In this document: positions 15,566 to 23,787 of the stretch, one piece after another
How the letters are laid out: each line of letters starts with the position of its first letter
How positions within the stretch are numbered: the first letter of the stretch is position 1
NCBI GenBank assembly: GCA_947631015.1
Contig: CANRJS010000011.1
Coordinates: forward strand, 1-54,390
DNA from: an uncultured Clostridia bacterium
Lineage (GTDB): Bacteria; Bacillota; Clostridia; Oscillospirales; JAAYOS01
DNA: 54,390 nt
Direction: 5' to 3'
Notes under the pieces: model-generated
The model's database searches: none
Told to the model about the DNA's origin: nothing
The model's input: the letters and a program-made list of their open reading frames with translations, nothing else
Translations under genes and position numbers: made by a program

Positions 15566-18028
15566 ATGATAACCGAACGGCTGACAGGAAGTTGGACTTT
15601 AACTAACGTCCGCACGGGTGCGTCCGTCCCCGGGACGGTGCCGGGGAGCGTGTACTACGACCTCCTCGCGGGCGGGCTCATGGAGGACCCGTACTGGCGC
15701 GACAACGAGCTGAAAGCGCTGAAGGTGATGGACGACGACTTCGAGTACCGCACTACATTCGACGCGCCGGAGGCTCTGCTTTCCGAGGAGCACATAGTCC
15801 TTCATTTTGACGGCATCGACACCGTCGCGGACATCTCCCTCAACGGCACTCCGCTCGGCCACGTCGAGAACATGCACAGGATATGGGAGTTCGAGGTGAA
15901 GGGCGTCCTCCGCGCGGAGTCAAACGAGCTCTCGGTCATACTCCGCTCGCCGACGAAATTTGTCGCGGACGCCTACGAGCGTGACCCTATCGGCGGTCAG
16001 GAGGACGCGATGCGCGGCTTCCCGCACCTCCGCAAGGCGCACTGCATGTTCGGCTGGGACTGGGGTCCGCGCCTGCCGGACGCGGGCATCTGGCGCGACG
16101 TGTCGCTTGTCGGATGGACGAGGGCGCGCTTCGAGAACGTCTACGTCACGCAAAAGCACGAGAACGGCAACGTCTCTCTCCGCCTCGAGACGGAGGCGGA
16201 GCTTTCCGATCACACCGTCACCGACCTCTCGCCGGAGAGCGGGCTTTCACTCCGCGTCACGGTCACCGACCCGGACGGCAAAACGTCGGTCGCGGCCGAG
16301 GGTGCGGCGGCGCTCGGGGATATCTCCATTCCCTCCCCGCGCCTCTGGTGGCCGAACGGCTTCGGCAGTCAGCCGCTCTACACCGTCCGCGCGGAGCTTA
16401 TTTGCGGCGGCGCCACGCTCGACACATGGGAGCGGCGGATAGGTCTACGCACAATGACGGTGCGCCGAGAGAAGGACGAGTGGGGCGAGAGCTTCTGCCA
16501 CGAGGTCAACGGCGTCCGCATATTCGCGATGGGCGCGGACTACATACCCGAGGACAACATCCTCCCCCGCGTAACGCCGGAGCGCACCCGCCGTCTGCTC
16601 GAGGACGCGGCGGCGGCGCACCACAACTGCATCCGCGTCTGGGGCGGCGGCCACTACCCCTCCGACACTTTCTACGACATCTGCGACGAGCTCGGTCTTG
16701 TCGTCTGGCAGGACTTCATGTTCGCCTGCGCCGTCTACCGCCTCACCGATGAATTTGAGGCGAACATCACGGCGGAGTTTGTCGACAACGTGAAGCGCCT
16801 GCGCCACCACGCGTCGCTCGGACTGTGGTGCGGCAACAACGAGATGGAGATGTTCGTGAAGTCCGGCAGCTGGGTGAACAGCCCGAAGGAGCTCTCCGAC
16901 TACATCAAGATGTACGAGTACATCATCCCGAAGGTGCTGAAGCAGTACGACCCGAACACCTTCTACTGGCCGGCAAGCCCGTCCTCCGGCGGCGGCTTCG
17001 ACGAACCGAACGACGAGAATCGCGGCGACGTCCACTACTGGGACGTCTGGCACGGGAGCAAACCGTTCACCGAGTACCGGAAGTTCTTCTTCCGCTATGT
17101 CTCGGAGTTCGGGTTCCAGTCCTTCCCGTCGCTTGCGACGTGCGAGACCTTCACCCTGCCGGAGGACCGCAACATCTTCTCCTACGTCATGGAGAAGCAT
17201 CAGCGGAACGCCGCCGCGAACGGCAAGATAATGAACTACATGGAGCAGACCTACCTCTACCCAACGGGCTTCGACACCGCCATCTACGCCTCGCAGCTCA
17301 TGCAGGCAGACGCGATACGCTACGGCGTCGAACACTTCCGCCGCAACAGGGGGCGCTGCATGGGCGCGGTCGTCTGGCAGCTCAATGACTGCTGGCCGGT
17401 GGCAAGCTGGTCCTCGATAGATTACTTCGGGCGCTGGAAGGCGCTTCACTACAGCGAGAAGCGGTTCTTCGCGCCGGTGCTGCTCTCCTGCGAGGAGGAG
17501 AGCGTCCTCACACAGGACGTAAACCCCAACGCGCAGCCCTACGAGGTAAAGAAGTCGATACGCCTGAACGTCGCAAACGAGACGATGTCTCCCGCCCGCG
17601 TCGAGGTGCGCTGGGCACTCCGCGACGCCGGAGGGAACGTTCTCCGCGAGGGACGCAGGGAGGTCGAGGCGGCTCCGCTCTCCTCGGTGTGGCTCGAACG
17701 CGAGGACATGCAGGACGCCGACCTCTACACAAACTACGTCAGCTACGACTGCTATTCGGACGGAAAGCTCATCTCCGGCGGGACGGTGCTGTTCGTGCCG
17801 CCGAAGCAGTTCCGCTTCGAGGACCCGCACCTCACGGTCTCGCTCGAGGGGGACGAGATAGTCGTCCGCGCCGACGCCTACGCCCGCGCCGTCGAGATAA
17901 GGAACGAAACGGACGATCTCGTCCTCGAGGACAACTACTTCGACATGAACGCGGGCGAGCGGCGCGTGAAGATTCTCCGCGGCGAGCCCACGGGTCTCCG
18001 CGTCCGCAGCGTTTACGACATCAGATAA
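15566..18028 (+). CDS. Glycoside hydrolase family 2 beta-mannosidase
   Basis: This 820-residue protein matches GH2 beta-mannosidases, which release mannose from the non-reducing end of beta-manno-oligosaccharides. The N-terminal sugar-binding domain contains GSVYYDLLAGGLMEDPYWRD, typical of the mannosidase branch. The catalytic barrel contains GNNEME with acid/base Glu426, and SEFGFQSFP with nucleophile Glu514. QDFMFACAVY and CIRVWGGGHYPSD are further branch-specific motifs. There is no signal peptide. I chose the ATG at 15566 (MITERLTGSWTL), which fits the family N-terminus. It starts an operon with a lyxose/mannose isomerase 15 bp downstream. Confidence 0.93.
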   Translation: MITERLTGSWTLTNVRTGASVPGTVPGSVYYDLLAGGLMEDPYWRDNELKALKVMDDDFEYRTTFDAPEALLSEEHIVLHFDGIDTVADISLNGTPLGHVENMHRIWEFEVKGVLRAESNELSVILRSPTKFVADAYERDPIGGQEDAMRGFPHLRKAHCMFGWDWGPRLPDAGIWRDVSLVGWTRARFENVYVTQKHENGNVSLRLETEAELSDHTVTDLSPESGLSLRVTVTDPDGKTSVAAEGAAALGDISIPSPRLWWPNGFGSQPLYTVRAELICGGATLDTWERRIGLRTMTVRREKDEWGESFCHEVNGVRIFAMGADYIPEDNILPRVTPERTRRLLEDAAAAHHNCIRVWGGGHYPSDTFYDICDELGLVVWQDFMFACAVYRLTDEFEANITAEFVDNVKRLRHHASLGLWCGNNEMEMFVKSGSWVNSPKELSDYIKMYEYIIPKVLKQYDPNTFYWPASPSSGGGFDEPNDENRGDVHYWDVWHGSKPFTEYRKFFFRYVSEFGFQSFPSLATCETFTLPEDRNIFSYVMEKHQRNAAANGKIMNYMEQTYLYPTGFDTAIYASQLMQADAIRYGVEHFRRNRGRCMGAVVWQLNDCWPVASWSSIDYFGRWKALHYSEKRFFAPVLLSCEEESVLTQDVNPNAQPYEVKKSIRLNVANETMSPARVEVRWALRDAGGNVLREGRREVEAAPLSSVWLEREDMQDADLYTNYVSYDCYSDGKLISGGTVLFVPPKQFRFEDPHLTVSLEGDEIVVRADAYARAVEIRNETDDLVLEDNYFDMNAGERRVKILRGEPTGLRVRSVYDIR

Positions 18029-18043
18029 CAGGGAGGAATATCA

Positions 18044-18724
18044 ATGAAGCGTTCGGAAATAAACGCGGCTCTCCGCGAGATGGAGGCCATGATAAAGGAG
18101 CACCGCTTCGAACTGCCGCCCTTCTGCCACTTCACCCCGGAGGAGTGGCAGTCGAAGGGTCACGAGTACGACGAGATACGCGACAACATGCTCGGCTGGG
18201 ACATCACCGACTACGGTCTCGGGAACTTCGACAAGGTCGGTTTCTCGCTCATCACGCTCCGCAACGGCAACGTCAAGCTGCCTAAGTACACAAAGACCTA
18301 CGCGGAAAAGCTGCTCTACATCAAGGAGGGGCAGTCCGCGCCGATGCACTTCCACTGGTCGAAGATGGAGGACATCATCAACCGCGGCGGCGGGAACGTC
18401 CTGATTCGCGTGTACAACTCCACGCCGGAGGGCGGCTTTGCCGATACGGACGTCACCGTCCACTGCGACGGCGTTGAGCGCACCGTCCCCGCCGGAACGC
18501 AGGTGCGCCTCCGCCCCGGCGAGTCGATAACGATATACCGCTATATGTACCACGACTTCGAGCTTGAGCCGGGCACCGGTCCCGTCCTGCTCGGCGAGGT
18601 CTCGATGACTAACGACGACAACACCGACAACCGCTTCTACGAGCCGATAGGCCGCTTCCCGGAGATCGAGGAGGACGAGCCGCCCTACCGTCTGCTCTGC
18701 AACGAGTACCCCGAGGCGAAGTGA
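18044..18724 (+). CDS. D-lyxose/D-mannose isomerase (cupin fold)
   Basis: This 226-residue protein matches the D-lyxose ketol-isomerase family, a metal-dependent cupin. These enzymes interconvert D-lyxose and D-xylulose and commonly also D-mannose and D-fructose. The metal-binding cupin motif is visible as APMHFHWSKMEDIINRGGG near residues 102-120, with a second histidine in YMYHDFELEPG near 170. A GGGAGGAATATC ribosome site precedes the ATG. Placed directly after a beta-mannosidase, its likely job is to turn released mannose into fructose. That role is inference from the neighbour. Confidence 0.88.
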   Translation: MKRSEINAALREMEAMIKEHRFELPPFCHFTPEEWQSKGHEYDEIRDNMLGWDITDYGLGNFDKVGFSLITLRNGNVKLPKYTKTYAEKLLYIKEGQSAPMHFHWSKMEDIINRGGGNVLIRVYNSTPEGGFADTDVTVHCDGVERTVPAGTQVRLRPGESITIYRYMYHDFELEPGTGPVLLGEVSMTNDDNTDNRFYEPIGRFPEIEEDEPPYRLLCNEYPEAK

Positions 18725-19149
18725 TGAAGATAGACGGCTTTTCCTACCACCTCGGCGCGGCGGACTGTTTCTGCGAGATGGTCCGCGCCGGCGTGAAGCG
18801 GATAGCGCTCTCGCATCCCTGCGCGTCGAAGGAGGAGCGGGACACGTTCCTTCCCGAGTTTCGTCGGCTCGCGGAGAAGTACGGCGTGAAGTTCTACGTC
18901 GAGGACGACCCGCTTCTCACCGACCTCTTCCCCGTCTCGATGAACAAGGGGAAGTTCAACGTGATATTCTACGCGGACGACAGCGCTCTCGGCGAATATC
19001 TCGCCCTCAAGGAGGAGAAACGCGGCGCGGTCGCGCGAGGCGTCTACGCCTCCGTCCGGCGCGACGTCGCCATACGGTACGGATATCTCCTCTCCTACAC
19101 CGATGAGGGCATCGGCCGCCTTCTCGCGGCAAACGACGAAAAGGAATAG
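18724..19149 (+). CDS. Small protein of unknown function in the beta-mannosidase operon
   Basis: This 141-residue protein starts at the ATG of a TGATG overlap with the isomerase stop codon, so translation is probably coupled. It begins MKIDGFSYHLGAADCFCEMV, then VKRIALSHPCASKEERDTFL. It looks like a small alpha/beta protein with no signal peptide and no membrane segment. Later motifs include NVIFYADDSALGEYL and RRDVAIRYGYLLSYTDEGIG. I do not recognise a family. Conserved-looking His, Cys and Asp residues in the first 40 residues could be a binding site. The operon position suggests a role in mannose or lyxose metabolism. A terminator follows 17 bp later. Confidence 0.75.
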   Translation: MKIDGFSYHLGAADCFCEMVRAGVKRIALSHPCASKEERDTFLPEFRRLAEKYGVKFYVEDDPLLTDLFPVSMNKGKFNVIFYADDSALGEYLALKEEKRGAVARGVYASVRRDVAIRYGYLLSYTDEGIGRLLAANDEKE

Positions 19150-19165
19150 CAGATCGCGGTACATT

Positions 19166-19200
19166 GCGCCCGCCGTCAATCGACGGCGGGCGCTTTTTTT
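19166..19200 (+). terminator. Terminator after the beta-mannosidase operon
   Basis: A 12-bp perfect G+C-rich stem (GCGCCCGCCGTC and complement) with a 4-nt loop is followed by seven T residues. Confidence 0.9.
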
Positions 19201-19515
19201 GCTTGCCGATGTCTCGCAGAGTTTCGCGTCTTCGGCGCGAAATAAATTCAAATCCGTAAATTTCTGCGGCGTGTACAATGCGCCCTCAAACCTATGCCGC
19301 AACCGACTGTCTACGCCGCCAAAGGCGGCGTCCGCGCCTGTTCGCGCGGTTGAAGTTGGCGGCTTTGCCGCCAACTTCGCGGAGCCCCGATTCATTCGGG
19401 GCGAGCATTTAAATCGGAAGGGTTCCCAAGCGCTCCAAAGGAGCGTTTGGGAATTGCGAAAGGGTGCGCCGGGCAATTCATTGCCCGAGCACATTTCGCG
19501 CCGAAGCGAAGCATA
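19200..19515 (+). repeat. Family B hairpin-cassette repeat, copy 1
   Basis: This occupies the gap between the mannosidase operon and spoIIID. Fixed flanking sequences hold hairpins in order: TTTCGCG/CGCGAAA, CCGCC/GGCGG, GTTGGCGGC/GCCGCCAAC, CCCCGA/TCGGGG with loop TTCAT, CCAAGCGCTCC/GGAGCGTTTGG and CGGGCAA/TTGCCCG. The same order with different stems recurs at 45150-45470 and, shortened, at 53200-53340. No coding frame is conserved between copies. Confidence 0.8.
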
Positions 19516-19552
19516 TATTTCAAGCGAACAATACGCGGAAGAGGTGGCGGCG

Positions 19553-19801
19553 GTGAAGAAGGACTTAGAGACGAGGGCGGAGACGCTTGCGCGCTACATA
19601 ATAGCCAACCGTGCAACCGTGCGCGACGCGGCAAAGAGATACGGAATAAGCAAGTCTACTGTACACAAGGACATCTCGGAACGCCTTCCGGCGTTCAACA
19701 GGACGCTCTACGGCGAGGTAAGCGAGGTGCTCGCCCTCAACAAGGCGGAGCGGCACATCCGCGGCGGCGAGGCGACGCGGCGAAAATACGGCGCAAAGTA
19801 A
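19553..19801 (+). CDS. spoIIID: Stage III sporulation protein D (transcriptional regulator)
   Basis: This 82-residue protein is SpoIIID, the DNA-binding regulator that tunes mother-cell gene expression during sporulation. The core ATVRDAAKRYGISKSTVHKD is the family's helix-turn-helix, followed by the ERLPAFNRTLYGEV segment and a basic tail. The start is a GTG at 19553 with AGAGGTGG about 8 nt upstream. This gives the usual length of 80-95 residues. The frame stays open upstream through the family B repeat, but that part is not conserved protein. A terminator follows at 19805. Confidence 0.93.
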   Translation: MKKDLETRAETLARYIIANRATVRDAAKRYGISKSTVHKDISERLPAFNRTLYGEVSEVLALNKAERHIRGGEATRRKYGAK

Positions 19802-19804
19802 AAG

Positions 19805-19849
19805 GCGGCATATCCGAAGAAACGGCTTCTTCGGATATGCCGCTTTTTT
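19805..19849 (+). terminator. Terminator after spoIIID
   Basis: A 17-bp perfect stem (GCGGCATATCCGAAGAA and complement) with a 5-nt loop is followed by six T residues. Confidence 0.9.
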
Positions 19850-19973
19850 CCGCGCCCGCGTCCTTTCGACGGCATTTTCCCGCCCGCCGTGCTATCCTGT
19901 TTTTGTGACAGAAAATATTGCACAGCCCGTATGATTTGTCGATTTTCGGGGAAAAACAGAGGAGGAAGAAAAA

Positions 19974-20279
19974 ATGGATGTGAAAATAGAGCGCCTGCGC
20001 GAGTCGCTGAAAATAAGCCTCAAGGGCGAGCTCGACCAGCACGAGGCGCGCGGGGTGCTGATGCGGTTCGGGGAACTCGAGTCGCAGGCGCTGCCGGCGC
20101 GGTGCGTCCTCGACCTCTCGGCGCTCGGATTTACCGACAGCTCCGGCATAGCCGTACTGCTCGGCCTCGAGCGGAGGGTGCGCGACGCGGGCGGCGAGCT
20201 CACAGTAGTAAACATACCGCCGCAGGCGCGGCGCGTCTTTGACGCTGCCGGGCTCTCCCGCGTGATGCGCTTTGAGTAA
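19974..20279 (+). CDS. spoIIAA: Anti-sigma F factor antagonist SpoIIAA
   Basis: This 101-residue STAS-domain protein releases SigF by binding the anti-sigma factor SpoIIAB. The motif LDLSALGFTDSSGIAVLLG near 43-61 includes the serine that SpoIIAB phosphorylates. Its start has a GAGGAGGAAG site. It is first in the conserved spoIIAA-spoIIAB-sigF operon, 44 bp ahead of spoIIAB. I could not see a convincing sigma-H promoter upstream, although one is expected from the family. Confidence 0.95.
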   Translation: MDVKIERLRESLKISLKGELDQHEARGVLMRFGELESQALPARCVLDLSALGFTDSSGIAVLLGLERRVRDAGGELTVVNIPPQARRVFDAAGLSRVMRFE

Positions 20280-20323
20280 CATCCGCCTCGGAAAACAATA
20301 AAAAGCAGGAGGTTCTACATAAG

Positions 20324-20761
20324 ATGCGACCGATAAACGAAATGACCCTGACCTTTCCCGCGCGCTCGGTAAACGAGGGATTTGCGCGCCTCGCCGCCGC
20401 CGCGTTCGCGGCGCAGCTCGACCCGACCATGGACGAGCTCGGCGACATCAAGACCGTCATAAGCGAGGCGGTGACGAACTGCATCGTCCACGCCTACCCG
20501 GACACGCTCGGCTCCGTCCGCATGCGCTGCCGCATATACCCGGATGGCAGGTTTGAGGCGGCGGTGGCGGACAGCGGCGTCGGCATAGCCGACATCGAGA
20601 AGGCGCGCGAGCCGATGTTCTCCACCGGCGGCGCGGAGCGGAGCGGGATGGGCTTCACGATAATGGAGAGCTTTGCGGACAGCTTCACCGTCCGCAGCCG
20701 CCCCGGAAGGGGCACGACCGTCCGCTTCACGAAGCGCATCTCGCCGCGCGCGAAGAAATGA
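20324..20761 (+). CDS. spoIIAB: Anti-sigma F factor SpoIIAB (serine kinase)
   Basis: This 145-residue GHKL ATPase binds and holds SigF and phosphorylates SpoIIAA in the early forespore. The N-box is visible in ISEAVTNCIVHAYPD (about 46-60), the G1 box in VADSGVGIADI, and the G2 box in ERSGMGFTIM. The length is normal. GCAGGAGG lies upstream of the ATG. Its stop overlaps the sigF start by 4 bp (ATGA), which keeps kinase and sigma factor levels matched. Confidence 0.95.
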   Translation: MRPINEMTLTFPARSVNEGFARLAAAAFAAQLDPTMDELGDIKTVISEAVTNCIVHAYPDTLGSVRMRCRIYPDGRFEAAVADSGVGIADIEKAREPMFSTGGAERSGMGFTIMESFADSFTVRSRPGRGTTVRFTKRISPRAKK

Positions 20762-21477
20762 GCGCCATCGATGAAAAGTACGGCGGCGACGAGCTGCTTC
20801 TTCTCGCGCACGACGGCGACCGCGCCGCGCGCGAGCGCCTTGTCGTCGAGAACAGCGGCCTCGTGTGGTCGGTGGCGCGGCGCTTCTTCGGGCGCGGAGT
20901 GGAGGCGGAGGATCTCTACCAGCTAGGGTGCCTCGGCTTTCTCAAGGCGATAGACGGCTACGACCCGGCGCGCGGGACGCAGTTCTCCACCTACGCCGTG
21001 CCGAAGATAGCGGGCGAGATACGCCGCTTTCTCCGCGACGACGGACCGATAAAGGTCTCGCGCGGCATGAAGGAGCGCGCGGCGGCGATCCGCCGTGCGC
21101 GCGACCGCCTCGCAAAGCAGCTAGGCCGCGAGCCGCGCGTGGGTGAGCTCAGCGACGCCGTAGGTCTCTCCCCCGAGGAGATAGCGGCGGCGGAGCTCTC
21201 TGCGGAAGCGCCCGACTCCCTCCAGCGCGAGACGGCGGACGGTCTTCCGCTCGAAGGTCTTGTGAGCTCGGGGGACATGGAGGAACGCGTGGTGGAGTCG
21301 GTGGCGCTCCGGGACGCGCTGTCAAAGCTCTCCGCACGCGAACGGCTCCTCATCGAGCTGCGCTTTTTCCGCAGCCTCACCCAGCAGCAGACGGCGAAGG
21401 TGCTCGGGGTGTCTCAGGTGCAGGTCTCCCGTCTCGAAAAGAAGGCGCTCGAGGAGCTTCGCCGCCTCATAGCCTGA
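20758..21477 (+). CDS. sigF: Forespore RNA polymerase sigma factor SigF
   Basis: This 239-residue sigma-70 factor directs early forespore transcription. Region 2 is visible as VENSGLVWSVARRFFGRG and EDLYQLGCLGFLKAIDGYDP, followed by FSTYAVPKIAGEIRRFLRDD. Region 3 begins VSRGMKERAAAIRRAR. Region 4 contains ERLLIELRFFRSLTQQQTAK and the helix-turn-helix VLGVSQVQVSRLEKKA. Position in the spoIIA operon makes it SigF rather than the similar SigG. It overlaps spoIIAB by 4 bp. Confidence 0.95.
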   Translation: MSAIDEKYGGDELLLLAHDGDRAARERLVVENSGLVWSVARRFFGRGVEAEDLYQLGCLGFLKAIDGYDPARGTQFSTYAVPKIAGEIRRFLRDDGPIKVSRGMKERAAAIRRARDRLAKQLGREPRVGELSDAVGLSPEEIAAAELSAEAPDSLQRETADGLPLEGLVSSGDMEERVVESVALRDALSKLSARERLLIELRFFRSLTQQQTAKVLGVSQVQVSRLEKKALEELRRLIA

Positions 21478-21555
21478 AACGGCGCAAAAAAGTACCCCTC
21501 TGCATAACATGGTGTGACCCGTAACATCAACATCACACACGCAGGGGGTAAAAAC

Positions 21556-22635
21556 ATGAACGGCAGGACATACTGCTTTTTCCTCGGGGCAAACTCCCCG
21601 AGCGGATTTTTCTCATACTATGACGACCTCATAGACCTCGGCCGCGCGTCGGCGGTATATGTGATAAAGGGCGGCCCGGGCACCGGAAAGAGCGGATTTA
21701 TGCGCCGCGTCGCGCGGTTTCTCACGGAGCGCGGCCTAGAGTGCGAGTATATACTCTGCTCCTCCGACCCGGACTCGCTCGACGGCGCGATATTTCCGGA
21801 GATAGGCGTCGCGTTCGTGGACGGAACCTCCCCGCACGTCGTAGAGCCGCAATACGCATACGCCGTCGAGCGCTACCTTCACACCGGGGCGTTCGTCGAT
21901 ACCGAAGCGCTCGAGCCTCTGCGGGGCGACATCGTCGCCGCGACCGACGCCTACCGCTCCTTCTACGCCGGGGCCTATCGCTGCATCCGCGCGGCGGGCG
22001 AGATAGAGCGGAGCATCGACCGCGCGGTCGTTACCACCGACGCGTCCGCGCGCTCCGTCCGCCGCGCGCAGGGCATAGCCCGCCGCGAGTTCGGCACGAA
22101 AGCCGCGTCCGCGCAGGGGAGAGAGAAGCGGCGCTTCCTCACGGCAAACAGTCCTAATGGCGTCATGACGCTCGAGGCGACCGTCCCCGCGCTCGCGTCG
22201 AAGGTCTACGAGATACAGCCCGCCTACGGGCTCGCCTCCGAGATGCTTCACACTCTGCGCGCGTCGGCGCTCCGTGCCGGATTCGACGTGATAAGCTGCT
22301 TTGCGCCCCTCGACCCGGACGGTACGCTCGCGCACCTCTTTGTCCCCGAGCTGGGTCTGGCGTTCACGACCTGCGCGGGCGCAGTCGCCGACCCCTACCG
22401 CCGGATACACCCGGAGGGGTATCTTGACCGCGACCTGCTTGCGGCAAACAAGCAGAAGCTGAAGTTCCTCCGCCGCACGCGGGACGCGCTGATGGAGGAC
22501 GCCGTCTCCGACCTTGCGGAGGCGAAGCGCCGCCACGACGGTCTTGAAGCGCTGTACCATGACGCGGTGGACTTCGAAGGTCTCACGCAGTTTGCCGACG
22601 AACTTGCCGAGAGCATCATAAGAAAACATCTGTGA
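21556..22635 (+). CDS. P-loop ATPase-like protein with duplicated halves (PRK06851-like)
   Basis: This 359-residue protein has a Walker A motif GGPGTGKS at about 39-46 after CFFLGANSPSGFFSYYDDL. The second half (from about 194) repeats the pattern: FLTANSPNGVMTLEATV, then a strand, then PELGLAFTT matching PEIGVAFVD of the first half. In the second half the Walker A position reads IQPAYGLASEM, so it has lost the Lys-Ser/Thr needed for nucleotide binding. I place it with a family of uncharacterised Firmicutes ATPases often seen near sporulation genes. The ATG at 21556 follows AGGGGG. It lies 78 bp after sigF and may be read through from the spoIIA operon. The biochemical role is unknown. Confidence 0.78.
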   Translation: MNGRTYCFFLGANSPSGFFSYYDDLIDLGRASAVYVIKGGPGTGKSGFMRRVARFLTERGLECEYILCSSDPDSLDGAIFPEIGVAFVDGTSPHVVEPQYAYAVERYLHTGAFVDTEALEPLRGDIVAATDAYRSFYAGAYRCIRAAGEIERSIDRAVVTTDASARSVRRAQGIARREFGTKAASAQGREKRRFLTANSPNGVMTLEATVPALASKVYEIQPAYGLASEMLHTLRASALRAGFDVISCFAPLDPDGTLAHLFVPELGLAFTTCAGAVADPYRRIHPEGYLDRDLLAANKQKLKFLRRTRDALMEDAVSDLAEAKRRHDGLEALYHDAVDFEGLTQFADELAESIIRKHL

Positions 22636-22691
22636 AAATCAACATCAAAAAACACCCAGCGCGAAACAGCCCTCGATCATAAAACAGTATC

Positions 22692-22743
22692 AAAAAGGCC
22701 GTTGACTTTTTACCGGGAAACCGGTGTATCAACGGCCTTTTTT
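22692..22743 (+). terminator. Terminator after the P-loop ATPase-like gene
   Basis: A 14-bp perfect stem (AAAAAGGCCGTTGA and complement) encloses a second small hairpin (ACCGG/CCGGT) and is followed by a T-run. Confidence 0.88.
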
Positions 22744-22779
22744 CAGTATTCAATTTTCAGACTTGCTGAACAGGTAAAA

Positions 22780-23050
22780 ATGCAAGCGGGTTTATCTATT
22801 CGGCAAGTACACTGGGAATAGCCGCTTTAGCGGTGCAAGGGGATGTAGGTCTCGCCTGCCGGCTCGGTCGGTGCTTCTGCCTTCGGCAGAGGTGTCCACC
22901 GGACACCCGCACCCCTTGACGGAGCGAAGCGACGAAACCACTCGGAGGTTGGCTTTTTGCTGTCAGAGATGAAGCCTCGCAGAGCGCACGGCACATGTTC
23001 GCCAGACTATGTGTATAGAAGTGCGCCCTTTCGTTCCTAAAGGGTTTTGC
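22780..23050 (-). mobile_element. Probable oriT fragment of a MOBQ-type mobilizable element
   Basis: The sequence AAGTGCGCCCTT at 23019-23030 matches the nick-site core shared by MOBQ-family origins of transfer such as RSF1010 and pIP501. Upstream lie several inverted repeats: GCCGCTTTAGCGG-like (22819-22832), TCTGCC/GGCAGA (22877-22891) and GTGTCC/GGACAC (22892-22907). No relaxase or other mobility gene is present in the window, so this looks like a relic. No conserved gene was accepted in this stretch. Confidence 0.5.
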
Positions 23051-23501
23051 AACGTCTCGACAAATGATAAGTTGTCATGCTATCAAAACCAGCCGATTTT
23101 TCTTCCTTGAATTGTGGGATATCGCCGTTTTGATAAGGATCGTAGTTGTTCAGATTGCAGCCGAATTCCTTTAGACATCTAATTTTGTTGTCAGAAGTCC
23201 ATTCAACCAGTGATATTCCGTCAAATTCCCCAATGTTTCCCTTGTCCATCTCATTCTTGAAATACCACTCTACAATAGTTTGATTATCCTTGTGGAAAAA
23301 TTGTTTTATGTCCCATACAATGACTTTCCCACGAGTATTCCATTCCGTAAACCAGTGTTTTACAGTAGCGCGATTCTCGTATTTTGGGCCCCAACTTTCA
23401 ATATAGATAACATCATCTGTAAAAACTTCATCTATACCCAAGTCTTTCTGTTGCAACCACATATCAAACCACAGACGCACGATTTTCTCTCTTTCCTGCA
23501 T
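23037..23501 (-). CDS. NTF2/SnoaL-like small protein, A+T-rich and probably acquired
   Basis: This 154-residue protein has the look of an NTF2-like (SnoaL) cone-fold domain: IVRLWFDMWLQQKDLGIDEVF, then DDVIYIESWGPKYEN, and HWFTEWNTRGKVIVWDIKQF. Members bind small molecules or act as hydrolases/isomerases; none can be chosen here. Base composition is clearly more A+T-rich than its neighbours. Codons such as AAT, ATA and AAA, rare nearby, are common, which suggests transfer. The C-terminal 15 or so residues run into the presumed oriT fragment, so the original end may have been replaced. A GAGAGAAAG-type weak ribosome site precedes the ATG. Confidence 0.7.
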   Translation of the reverse strand: MQEREKIVRLWFDMWLQQKDLGIDEVFTDDVIYIESWGPKYENRATVKHWFTEWNTRGKVIVWDIKQFFHKDNQTIVEWYFKNEMDKGNIGEFDGISLVEWTSDNKIRCLKEFGCNLNNYDPYQNGDIPQFKEEKSAGFDSMTTYHLSRRCKTL

Positions 23502-23644
23502 GAACTATTTCCTCCATCAATCCCGATTTGTCGAACAGTTGTCCACTCAACAATTACCACTATATCACACAAATGTGAAGAAGTCAACTGTACGTTAAGA
23601 CAGTTGATCGAATTATTACGAAGTTTCTGCCTACCTCGAACAGA

Positions 23645-23680
23645 AAACGCTCCGGCGATTTGTACTCGCCCGGAGCGTTT
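23645..23680 (-). terminator. Terminator after thrS
   Basis: A stem of AAACGCTCCG-GCGA with TCGC-CCGGAGCGTTT and a 7-nt loop has T-runs on both strands. On the minus strand it lies about 107 bp past the thrS stop codon. The rest of 23502-23787 shows no gene. Confidence 0.75.
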
Positions 23681-23787
23681 CTTTCCGTTGCTAAAGCCCG
23701 TCTTAAAGACAAGCTCAAACAGCACACTGCTTTATGACAGCCTGTAAACCGCGTCAGGCGATTTTATCCGGCTGTGACCTTTTAGGC

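Noticed and set aside
19880-19973. Sigma-H promoter expected before spoIIAA.
   Set aside because: I could not find AGGA...GAAT with acceptable spacing, so none is annotated.
22796-22996. 66-residue minus-strand frame rich in Ser, Arg and Pro in the presumed oriT fragment.
   Set aside because: It lies across inverted repeats upstream of the nick motif, has no ribosome site and no domain. More likely a conserved DNA region mis-read as a protein.
23746-23787. Possible tRNA or small RNA in the gap after thrS.
   Set aside because: No cloverleaf or CCA end is visible here, nor anywhere else in the window.
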